DNA from: a bacterium
GTDB lineage: Bacteria; UBP14; UBA6098; JAFGQG01
DNA length: 61,595 nt
Reading direction: 5' to 3'
Assembly: GCA_016930435.1 (NCBI GenBank)
Contig: JAFGGQ010000148.1
Coordinates: 1 to 61,595, forward strand
Under the pieces are notes generated by a model. That model saw nothing but the letters and a program-made list of their open reading frames with translations. It ran no database searches and was not told the origin of the DNA. How positions within the stretch are numbered: the first letter of the stretch is position 1; every line of letters begins with the position of its first letter. The translations under genes and the position numbers were made by a program. Below, piece after piece: positions 34,316 through 41,370 of this stretch.

Positions 34316-35863
34316 ATGATTCCAGAGTTTAAGACTATGCCTTATGTGGATTTTAATCAGCCGGGCCCTCGTGAAAAGATGGAAAAAGCGATAGCTTATG
34401 TTCAGTCACAAGTGGGTAAGGAATATGGTTTGATAATAGATGGGGAGGAGATATTTACGGAGGGCAAGATAAAATCAATAAATCCCGGGAATGTTGATGA
34501 AATAGTAGGAATTCATTCCAAATGTACCAAGGAGCTTGCAGAGAGGGCAATGCAAAGCGCCCTGAAGGCCTTCGATAAATGGAAGAAAGTACCCGGTAAG
34601 GTCCGCGCACGGTATCTTTGGAAGGCTGCCTCAATAATGAAGGAAAGGATCTATGAGCTTTCAGCATGGATGGTCTTTGAGGAGGGTAAAAACTGGCTGG
34701 AAGCCTATGCGGATACCTGTGAGGCAATCGATTTTCTGGAATTCTATGGACATCAGATGGTAAAGTTGGATAGTATCCAACCGTTGACCCGAATGGAAGG
34801 CGTGGATAATGAGCTTCACTATATTTCCCTCGGAGTCGGGGTGGTCATACCTCCATGGAATTTTCCTTGTGCTATTATGGCTGGAATGACAACCGCAGCG
34901 ATTGTTTCGGGTAATTCTGTATTGTTGAAACCGGCAAGTACGGCTCCCACCATAGCCCGGAAATTCGTGGATATCATGCGGGAAGTGATGTTACCTCCCG
35001 GAGTGCTCAATTTCATACCGGGTTCCGGAAGTGAGATCGGTGATTTTATCGTGGAACATCCCAAAACCCGTTTTATCGCTTTTACCGGTTCCATGGAGGT
35101 TGGTTTGAGGATACAGGAGCTGGCCTCTAAATGCTCCCCTGGTCAAATATGGGTAAAACGAACAATCCTGGAGATGGGGGGTAAGGATGCCATAGTGGTG
35201 GACAATAGCGCCAAATTAGATGAAGCGGCGACCGGTATAGTAGCAAGCGCATTCGGGTTCCAGGGTCAGAAGTGCTCGGCATGCTCACGGGCCATTGTAG
35301 TCAAAGAAGTATATGATGAACTGCTACAATTGATCATTGATAAGGCCAAGAAAATAACCGTCGGGAATGTAAAACAATGGGAAAACTATATGGGGCCGGT
35401 AATCGATAAGTCCGCCTACGCAAAGATAATGGAATATATCGAGATCGGGAAGGGTGAGGGTAGATTAGTACTGGGCGGCGAAAAAGCGTCCGGAAATGGC
35501 TACTATATCCAGCCTACTATTATCGCTGATGTAGATTCTAATGCCCGGATAGCCCAGGAAGAAATCTTTGGGCCGGTACTTGCTTACATAAAAGCAGATA
35601 ATTACGACCATGCTCTGGAAATAGCAAATGGTACTAAATACGGGTTGACCGGTGCGGTTTTTGCTATGGACCGCATGAAGCTCGAGAGGGCCAGGGAAGA
35701 ATTTCACGTGGGGAATCTCTACCTGAACCGGAAATGTACCGGGGCCCTGGTCGATGTGGAACCCTTTGGCGGATTTAATATGTCAGGCACCGACTCAAAA
35801 GCCGGCGGCCGGGACTACCTGCTGTTATTCACCCAGGCGAAATCTGTTTCTGAAAAGATTTAA
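34316..35863 (+). CDS. rocA: L-glutamate gamma-semialdehyde (P5C) dehydrogenase
   Basis: Oxidises glutamate 5-semialdehyde (from proline or arginine breakdown) to glutamate with NAD+. The protein has 515 residues, matching the RocA group. VVIPPWNFPCAIMAGM forms the NAD-binding neighbourhood (about 175-190), followed by GNSVLLKPAS and AFTGSMEVGLRI. The catalytic Glu is in TILEMGGKDAIVV and the catalytic Cys in GFQGQKCSACSR (about residue 322). EEIFGPVLAYI and FGGFNMSGTDSKAGG come near the end, and the latter segment is characteristic of P5C dehydrogenases. AAGGAGAG lies before the ATG. No proline dehydrogenase is adjacent; the FAD / 2Fe-2S pair at 16955-18371 is a distant candidate only. Confidence 0.93.
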   Translation: MIPEFKTMPYVDFNQPGPREKMEKAIAYVQSQVGKEYGLIIDGEEIFTEGKIKSINPGNVDEIVGIHSKCTKELAERAMQSALKAFDKWKKVPGKVRARYLWKAASIMKERIYELSAWMVFEEGKNWLEAYADTCEAIDFLEFYGHQMVKLDSIQPLTRMEGVDNELHYISLGVGVVIPPWNFPCAIMAGMTTAAIVSGNSVLLKPASTAPTIARKFVDIMREVMLPPGVLNFIPGSGSEIGDFIVEHPKTRFIAFTGSMEVGLRIQELASKCSPGQIWVKRTILEMGGKDAIVVDNSAKLDEAATGIVASAFGFQGQKCSACSRAIVVKEVYDELLQLIIDKAKKITVGNVKQWENYMGPVIDKSAYAKIMEYIEIGKGEGRLVLGGEKASGNGYYIQPTIIADVDSNARIAQEEIFGPVLAYIKADNYDHALEIANGTKYGLTGAVFAMDRMKLERAREEFHVGNLYLNRKCTGALVDVEPFGGFNMSGTDSKAGGRDYLLLFTQAKSVSEKI

Positions 35864-35957
35864 AGGGTAAACGCATATTGACTAAAAAGTGGATTCACCT
35901 CGTTCTAAAACAAAAGAGGAGAGTGTTCCCCCCCAGGCTGGAGATTTAAGTAATGCA

Positions 35958-35974
35958 GCATTTATACTAAATGC
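35958..35974. other. Small palindrome upstream of the pilin-like gene
   Basis: GCATTTA, TAC and TAAATGC form a 7-bp perfect inverted repeat with a 3-base centre, in the 182-base gap between rocA and the pilin gene. It is followed by an A-run rather than a T-run, so it is not a plus-strand terminator. It could be an operator or chance. The rest of this gap shows no gene. Confidence 0.3.
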
Positions 35975-36045
35975 CCGAAAAAAAATGTTGCTATTTTTTT
36001 GGAAAGCTATAAACTATAGTTGAGAGTTGCATAAATAACTTATAT

Positions 36046-36579
36046 ATGGATACGGTCATGAATAATTTTAAGAAAAAATTGGGTTTTACCCTGATTGAGT
36101 TGATGATCGTTATCGTTATTATCGGGGTTTTAGCGGCCATAAGTTTTACCAAATATAAGAGCCTGACCACTAAAGCCAAAATACGGGGACCCGCTACATT
36201 GCTAAAACACTTCTGGGAGCTTCAGATGACCTACTATTATGAGCATGGTAAAACTGCCACCAGCGATGGAGCTATCTGTTTTATGGGCCTGAAAGTGGGT
36301 GACGAGCTCGGTAGTTTGCCTATCTGGCAGCAGATCGAAGATGTTTCCCGGTTAAGGCTGCAATGGTTAGGCGTTGATGAACCCACGGAAACCTCCTACT
36401 TCTGGTTTATCTTCCGGCCCGATGGTGTGATCCATGCTTATTCCAAGTATAATCTGTCATCCTTCTATAATTTCAGCGATAAAGAATGCGATAAAAATCT
36501 GCGGGATATCGGAATGAGTATTGATCTTGACGGGCAAATCTACCTCTGGGGAGTCCGAGGGGAAGAAAAATGGCCCTAA
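36046..36579 (+). CDS. Type IV pilin / pseudopilin-like protein
   Basis: The protein has 177 residues from ATG 36046; an in-frame ATG at 36058 would give the more usual short leader MNNFKKKLG. The class III signal is KKKLG followed by FTLIELMIVIVIIGVLAAI: cleavage after Gly, Glu at mature position 5 and a hydrophobic helix, as in type IV pilins and type II secretion pseudopilins. The globular part is not recognised. It has two cysteines (AICFMG and KECDK) that could form the C-terminal disulfide loop. It is a single gene with no pilus-assembly neighbours, so the machinery must be elsewhere. No clear Shine-Dalgarno sequence is present for either ATG. Confidence 0.85.
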   Translation: MDTVMNNFKKKLGFTLIELMIVIVIIGVLAAISFTKYKSLTTKAKIRGPATLLKHFWELQMTYYYEHGKTATSDGAICFMGLKVGDELGSLPIWQQIEDVSRLRLQWLGVDEPTETSYFWFIFRPDGVIHAYSKYNLSSFYNFSDKECDKNLRDIGMSIDLDGQIYLWGVRGEEKWP

Positions 36580-36687
36580 AAAGACCATAACTCAGTTGTG
36601 ATCCCTGCCGTTACTGAAGATAATTACTCAAACAATCATAGTGAAAGAGGCTGCTTTCCCGGCTAATTTCTTAACCATCCCATAAAA

Positions 36688-37668
36688 ATGCTTAAATTTC
36701 CACTGATAGACCTGCATTGTGATGTTCTTTATGCCCTGAAGGATCCCCGGGATTTTATAAATGGTCGAAAAGAAGGACATTGCGATCTTCCCCGGATGAT
36801 AAAAGGGGAAGTTTCAGCTCAGGTATTTTCATTATTTGTTTCTCCCCGGGGAAAAAACACCGCTGAATTCCGCTCTGAAATCGACCGGCAACTGGAACTG
36901 CTTTACCATATCGTTGAAATCGGCGAAGGTAAGATAGCAATAGTAAAGGGCGTATCGGAATTGGGGGAAAATTTTGAGAATGGAATCATATCCGTGATCA
37001 TCGAGATAGAGGGCCTTCATCCCCTGGGAGACAATCTGGCAATGATCGAGGATTATTTTCACCGTGGAGTTCGTATGTTTACCCTGACCTGGAACAACAC
37101 CAATGCCTTTGCTAACGCGGGATGGGAGGTATCCAGGGGTCAAACTGACAGGGGCTTGACAGGGTTGGGCAGGGATGCGGTCAGGGAGATCGGCAGACTG
37201 GGAGGGATAATCGACCTCTCCCATGCCTCCGACAATACCTTTCAACAGGTTATGGAATTCAGCCCTTATCCCCCACTGGTCTCACATTCATGTATGAGAC
37301 ATTTCAAGTCATCCTCCCGAAATATTTCCGATACCATGCTGCATGATTTGGCCCAAAAGAGGGGGGTTTTGGGTCTTAATTTCTACCCCGGTTTTCTCTC
37401 CTCCCAAAAATGGAGCAGGATAAGTATTAAAGACATGGTGGTCCAGATGGATTATATAAAGGGAAACTCCGGGATAGGTGTGCTCGCCTTCGGTTCGGAC
37501 TTTGATGGTGTATCCAGGTTGCCCCAGGGGGTTAAGGATATCAGTTATTTTCCGGCAATCCTGAAGGCGATGGATGATTACGGTTTCAGTGAAAAGGAGA
37601 TAGCCCTGGTTGCGGGAGGTAATTTTATCCGCTTCTGGAAGGGTATTCAGGAGGGGGAAGGTTCTTGA
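36688..37668 (+). CDS. Membrane dipeptidase (renal dipeptidase, peptidase family M19)
   Basis: A zinc dipeptidase of the amidohydrolase fold, 326 residues. The first metal site is H-x-D in LIDLHCDVLYAL. The bridging Glu is in IIEIEGLHPLGD, followed by the typical TLTWNNTNAFANA. The metal-binding histidines are in IDLSHASDN and PLVSHSCMRHF. The substrate-side Asp is in FGSDFDGV. No signal peptide is seen, so it is probably cytoplasmic and acts on dipeptides, including D-amino-acid-containing ones. Its last 22 bases overlap the end of trmD on the other strand. The ATG at 36688 has no visible Shine-Dalgarno sequence. Confidence 0.92.
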   Translation: MLKFPLIDLHCDVLYALKDPRDFINGRKEGHCDLPRMIKGEVSAQVFSLFVSPRGKNTAEFRSEIDRQLELLYHIVEIGEGKIAIVKGVSELGENFENGIISVIIEIEGLHPLGDNLAMIEDYFHRGVRMFTLTWNNTNAFANAGWEVSRGQTDRGLTGLGRDAVREIGRLGGIIDLSHASDNTFQQVMEFSPYPPLVSHSCMRHFKSSSRNISDTMLHDLAQKRGVLGLNFYPGFLSSQKWSRISIKDMVVQMDYIKGNSGIGVLAFGSDFDGVSRLPQGVKDISYFPAILKAMDDYGFSEKEIALVAGGNFIRFWKGIQEGEGS

Positions 37669-38402
37669 TCCCCCTTGAAATCTTTTAACAGTTTTTTTTG
37701 AGTGGGGGTTAGGTCGCTATTTTGGAGGAGATCCGGCCGGTTTTTCAGGGTGGTAATCAAGGCTTGGGTTTCGCGCCATTTCTGGATTTCCTGGTGATTT
37801 CCGGAAAGCAGCACGGGGGGAACTGTCAGTCCCTGGAATTCTACTGGCCGGGAGTATGCAGGGGCACCCAGGAGATCAGGCGAGGAAGTGAAAGAGTCCG
37901 AAAGTGCGGAATCCAAATCCCCAAGCACTCCGGGAACAAAACGGGCAATGGCATTTAAAAGGATCAGTGCAGGAAGCTCGCCCCCGGTAAGGACATAATC
38001 ACCAATTGAAATTTCCTGGGCTCCAAGCAGTTTCTGAACCCTTTGGTCTATCCCTTTATATTGGCCACAGATGAAGATGAGGTTAGGTTCTTTGCTGAGA
38101 GCCATGGCTTTTTCCTGTTTGAATAGTACTCCGCGGGGTGATGGCAGAATTACCGTTGCGTTTTCCCGAACGGGCTTTGGTATGGCCTGATAAGCCCTCC
38201 ACAATGGCTCTACCTGGAGTACCATCCCCGACCCACCGCCATAGGGCAGGTCGTCCACCTTGGAATGCTTGTCCAGGCTGAAATCCCGAAAGTTCATCAG
38301 ATGAATATTCAGCAGCTTCTTCTGGATCGCCGTACCAAGAATGCTGTTCTCCAAAAAAGGATCAAAATAATGGGGAAATAAAGTAAGTATATATAGGTCC
38401 AT
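37647..38402 (-). CDS. trmD: tRNA (guanine37-N1)-methyltransferase TrmD
   Basis: Methylates G37 next to the anticodon and protects against frameshifting. The protein has 251 residues. Visible motifs are LTLFPHYFDPFLENSI at the N-terminus, HSKVDDLPYGGGSGMVL, IFICGQYKGIDQRV, and the trefoil-knot SAM loop IGDYVLTGGELPALILLNAI, followed by FVPGVLG. Its neighbours in the same direction are ffh, rpsP and khpA, the classical operon order. The rimM gene that normally separates khpA and trmD is missing: only 61 bases lie between them. rplS, which usually follows, is also absent; the gene ends inside the dipeptidase gene's end. Confidence 0.96.
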   Translation of the reverse strand: MDLYILTLFPHYFDPFLENSILGTAIQKKLLNIHLMNFRDFSLDKHSKVDDLPYGGGSGMVLQVEPLWRAYQAIPKPVRENATVILPSPRGVLFKQEKAMALSKEPNLIFICGQYKGIDQRVQKLLGAQEISIGDYVLTGGELPALILLNAIARFVPGVLGDLDSALSDSFTSSPDLLGAPAYSRPVEFQGLTVPPVLLSGNHQEIQKWRETQALITTLKNRPDLLQNSDLTPTQKKLLKDFKGDQEPSPS

Positions 38403-38463
38403 AATGGAAAGAAAAGACCATTCAAAGGATTTTGAAAAGGGGAGCGAGGTTACCTGTAAAGAC

Positions 38464-38694
38464 TTATTCCACGATTTCCAATACGGCTCTTTTACCCTGC
38501 TTCGCGGCTACTGCACCGAGTAATGTTCTGGTAGCCCGTGCAGTCTTACCACCTTTTCCAATTACTTTTCCCAGGTCACCTTCGCCCACTCGTAATTCAA
38601 AAACAGTGGTACGGTCACCGGAGATTTCTTTTACTTCTACCGAATCAGGATTGTCCACTAAGGCTCTCGCGATGAATTCGATGAACTCTTTCAT
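38464..38694 (-). CDS. khpA: KH-domain RNA-binding protein KhpA (YlqC)
   Basis: A small single-KH protein of 76 residues. The core has the RNA-binding loop [16 protein letters not shown] (the GxxG type, GKGG) followed by the final strand [13 protein letters not shown] lies 7 bases before the ATG. It sits between rpsP (81 bases upstream) and trmD (61 bases downstream), the conserved position of this gene. In other bacteria it partners KhpB and affects cell size or RNA binding; no KhpB is in the window. Confidence 0.94.
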   Translation of the reverse strand: MKEFIEFIARALVDNPDSVEVKEISGDRTTVFELRVGEGDLGKVIGKGGKTARATRTLLGAVAAKQGKRAVLEIVE

Positions 38695-38775
38695 TTTACT
38701 ACCTCCTTGCGCATACTAGGCGAATCTGGTATGGAGTATCAGATTCAATAGGGAACGTCCAACTAAGTGAACCAG

Positions 38776-39024
38776 TTAGGGCGTTGCTATTCCTTTTTTG
38801 TGTAGAAGTGACTTTACGGTATCCGTGGGTATAGCTCCCCTCTCCAGCCAATACCTTATTCTATCTTCCTTAATTTCAATTGTTGCCGGTGTGGACATGG
38901 GATTGTAAAATCCCAGGATCTCTAAAAATCTACCATCTCTTGGAGACCGTGAATCAGCAGCGATAATTCGATAGGATGGCTGCTTTATCTTACCGCCTCT
39001 CCTCAACCGTATTTTTACAGCCAA
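38776..39024 (-). CDS. rpsP: 30S ribosomal protein S16
   Basis: The protein has 82 residues. MAVKIRLRRGGKIKQPSYRI and the following AADSRSPRDGRFLEILGFYNP form the classic S16 N-terminus. The start codon is TTG at 39024, with AAGGAGG 5 bases upstream. Because S16 proteins begin exactly with MAVKIRL, the TTG start is well supported, and there is no ATG alternative. The next genes are khpA and trmD; ffh lies 92 bases upstream. Confidence 0.97.
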   Translation of the reverse strand: MAVKIRLRRGGKIKQPSYRIIAADSRSPRDGRFLEILGFYNPMSTPATIEIKEDRIRYWLERGAIPTDTVKSLLHKKGIATP

Positions 39025-39116
39025 AGTAACCTCCTTAGGTTATTAATTTTCTAAAACTTCCAATATAAAGAAGTGCCCAAAATAAAGCAATAAAAATCTA
39101 CTATTTTCTAAAAAAA

Positions 39117-40430
39117 CTAAAATCCCATCATCTTTGGACCTAACTTGCTCATTTTGCTCATCATCTTTTTGGTCATCTTGAATTGTTTCAGCAGTTTATT
39201 GACATCCTGTATCTGTGTCCCGCTGCCCGAAGCGATCCGTTTCCGGCGGCTGCCATCGAGAATATCCGGATTTTTGCGTTCGGCGGGGGTCATGGAACTG
39301 ATAATGGCTTCAATCTTGGAAAACTCCCGTTCGTCGAAACTGCCCTCGTTAATATTCATCTTTCTGAATCCCGGAATCATTTCCATCAAATTCTGCAGCG
39401 GTCCCATTTTCTTCAACTGCTGTAACTGATTGTAAAAGTCCTGTAAAGAGAGCTCATCCTTTCGGATCTTCTTCTCCAATTCCCGGGCTTTTTCCTCATC
39501 ATAAAGTTGTTCGGCTTTTTCAACCAGGGAGACGATATCGCCCATCCCCAGGATGCGGGAGGCCATTCGATCCGGATAAAAGGGTTCAAGTTGGCTTAAT
39601 TTTTCACCCACTCCGGCGAAGAGAATGGGTTTCATGGTGATTGCCCGTAGGGAAAGGGCGGCTCCTCCCCGGGCATCCCCATCCAGCTTGGTCAAAGCAA
39701 AACCATCCACCCCAAGTTCTTTTTCGAACTCAGAGGCTACCGCAACAGCTTCCTGTCCGGTCATGGAATCAACCACCAGGATTATTTTTTCGGGGGTCAG
39801 CTTATTCTTCAATTGTTTCAGTTCGGCCATCATTACGGTATCGATCTGGAGTCTTCCTGCGGTATCCATAATCAGAATGTCCCAGCCTCGCCGGGGGGCC
39901 TCCCGGGCGACCCTGAGGCAGGTTTCCAGGGGCTTTTCACCCGGCTCGAAAACTACTGTGGGAATACTGATACTCTTACCCAGTATGTTTAGCTGTTCAC
40001 CAGCTGCAGGACGGTATATATCGGCGGCTACCAGAACCGGCGACCAGTTCTTGCCCTTTAAATAAAGCGCCAGTTTACCAGCCAGCGTTGTCTTTCCCGA
40101 ACCCTGCAGACCAACCAGCATGATCTTCGAAGGTTCCCTGCGCGGGATATCAAAGGAAACCGCGGATCCCCCAAGCAGCTCTACCAACTTACTATGCACA
40201 ATCTTTATCACTTTCTGGCCCGGAGTGATAGAAGATATAACCTCTTCACCTAACGCTTCGGCTTCAACCTGGCTTATGAAATCCTTTGCGACTTTGTAAT
40301 TTACATCAGCCTCCAGCAGAACCCGCCTTATCTCACGGAGGGTCTCATGGATGTTGGCAGGAGTTAGTTTGCCCCGATTGGTCAGATTACGGAATATCTG
40401 ATCCAGTTTGTTGGTCAGTTGGTCGAACAT
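39117..40430 (-). CDS. ffh: Signal recognition particle GTPase Ffh (SRP54)
   Basis: Binds signal sequences on nascent membrane proteins and targets ribosomes to FtsY. The protein has 437 residues. The N domain is at 1-90. The G domain has G1 GLQGSGKTTLAGKLA (about 106-120), G3 DTAGRLQID, G4 TKLDGDARGG and G5 FAGVGEK. The Met-rich M domain runs from about 300, with SRRKRIASGSGTQIQDVNKL for 4.5S RNA binding and MTKKMMSKMSKL. Its ATG directly abuts the rpe stop (TAAATG), so it is translationally coupled to rpe. Confidence 0.97.
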   Translation of the reverse strand: MFDQLTNKLDQIFRNLTNRGKLTPANIHETLREIRRVLLEADVNYKVAKDFISQVEAEALGEEVISSITPGQKVIKIVHSKLVELLGGSAVSFDIPRREPSKIMLVGLQGSGKTTLAGKLALYLKGKNWSPVLVAADIYRPAAGEQLNILGKSISIPTVVFEPGEKPLETCLRVAREAPRRGWDILIMDTAGRLQIDTVMMAELKQLKNKLTPEKIILVVDSMTGQEAVAVASEFEKELGVDGFALTKLDGDARGGAALSLRAITMKPILFAGVGEKLSQLEPFYPDRMASRILGMGDIVSLVEKAEQLYDEEKARELEKKIRKDELSLQDFYNQLQQLKKMGPLQNLMEMIPGFRKMNINEGSFDEREFSKIEAIISSMTPAERKNPDILDGSRRKRIASGSGTQIQDVNKLLKQFKMTKKMMSKMSKLGPKMMGF

Positions 40431-41108
40431 TTAGGAACCCAGCAGTGTATTGGCAATTTCATTAAAATGGTCATAGCGGTATTCCCCTTGATCCTTAAAA
40501 AAGGCATTTCCGGCAACTATAACTTGTGCCCCCGCAGCGATAGCGAGGGGGGCGGTACGGGGATTAATTCCGCCATCAATAGAGATTATGAACGGCTCTT
40601 TCGCGGCTTTATTATATTCAGCAATTTTCTTAACTTTTGTCAATGTTTCCGGGATAAATTGCTGACCCCCAAAGCCTGGATGTACGCTCATAACAAGAAT
40701 TTCAGAACATATCCCCTCCAACTGTTCAAAGCCATCAATGGGGGTCTCCGGATTGTAGCTAATCCCAACCTTAACCCGGTAATTTGCCTCAGACTGAATG
40801 GCCCCCGCCAGTTCCACGGGATCAGTAGTTACTTCCCGGTGAAAGATTATGCTATCCGCACCGGCTTTATAGAATTGCGGGGTGTAAAGAAGGGGGTCAC
40901 GAATCATCAGATGGACGTTAAGGTGCATACGGGAGGTTGCCCGGCGAACAGCCTCTACAATCAGTGGCCCAAAACTTATATTCGGAACAAAATGACCATC
41001 CATTACATCCAGATGGAGGATCATTATACCCGCTTTCTCCACGGCACTGAGTGTTTCTCCCAGGCGATTGAAGTCTGCTGAAAGTATAGATGGAGCGAGT
41101 TTAACCAT
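40431..41108 (-). CDS. rpe: Ribulose-phosphate 3-epimerase
   Basis: Interconverts ribulose 5-phosphate and xylulose 5-phosphate in the pentose phosphate pathway. The protein has 225 residues in a TIM barrel. Motifs in order are LAPSILSADFNRLGE, the metal-binding LHLDVMDGHFVPNISFG, LNVHLMIRDP, MSVHPGFGGQQFIP, and the phosphate-binding ISIDGGINPRTA. AAGGA lies just before the ATG. It is the first gene of rpe-ffh-rpsP-khpA-trmD, read from the promoter at 41180-41153. Confidence 0.96.
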   Translation of the reverse strand: MVKLAPSILSADFNRLGETLSAVEKAGIMILHLDVMDGHFVPNISFGPLIVEAVRRATSRMHLNVHLMIRDPLLYTPQFYKAGADSIIFHREVTTDPVELAGAIQSEANYRVKVGISYNPETPIDGFEQLEGICSEILVMSVHPGFGGQQFIPETLTKVKKIAEYNKAAKEPFIISIDGGINPRTAPLAIAAGAQVIVAGNAFFKDQGEYRYDHFNEIANTLLGS

Positions 41109-41152
41109 ATTCCTTAAATATAAATCGAATCCTTGCTTTGATATTGAAACTC

Positions 41153-41180
41153 AAAATAAATGTAAAAAACTATTAGTCAA
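41153..41180 (-). promoter_or_regulatory. Likely promoter of rpe-ffh-rpsP-khpA-trmD
   Basis: On the minus strand, TTGACT (41180-41175), a 16-base spacer and TATTTT (41158-41153) lie about 45 bases upstream of the rpe ATG. Confidence 0.5.
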
Positions 41181-41258
41181 GTACAATAACTTATTCCGGA
41201 TAAACTCTTTTTCAATATAAAAAGCTCATATATTTGTTGGAAAGGTTGATTTTAAAAC

Positions 41259-41287
41259 TTGACTTACTGAAAAATTTTAGATATATT
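41259..41287 (+). promoter_or_regulatory. Promoter of the subtilase gene
   Basis: TTGACT (41259-41264), an ideal 17-base spacer and TATATT (41282-41287) lie about 84 bases before the subtilase ATG, divergent from the rpe promoter. Confidence 0.65.
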
Positions 41288-41370
41288 TTTCCAGCGTAAT
41301 ATATTGATAATTGATGGTTAATTAATGTAGATAGGAACAAGCTAAGATATTTTACTTGAAAGGAGATGGA

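Noticed and set aside
35958-35985. Palindrome plus A-run as a terminator of rocA
   Set aside because: A plus-strand terminator needs a T-run after the stem; here it is an A-run, and no minus-strand gene ends nearby.
40419-41081. A 220-residue plus-strand frame opposite rpe
   Set aside because: rpe is unmistakable on the minus strand; the other translation has no family features.
41356-41370. TTG start upstream of the subtilase ATG
   Set aside because: It would place the AAAGGAG ribosome binding site inside the coding region; ATG 41371 gives a normal signal peptide.
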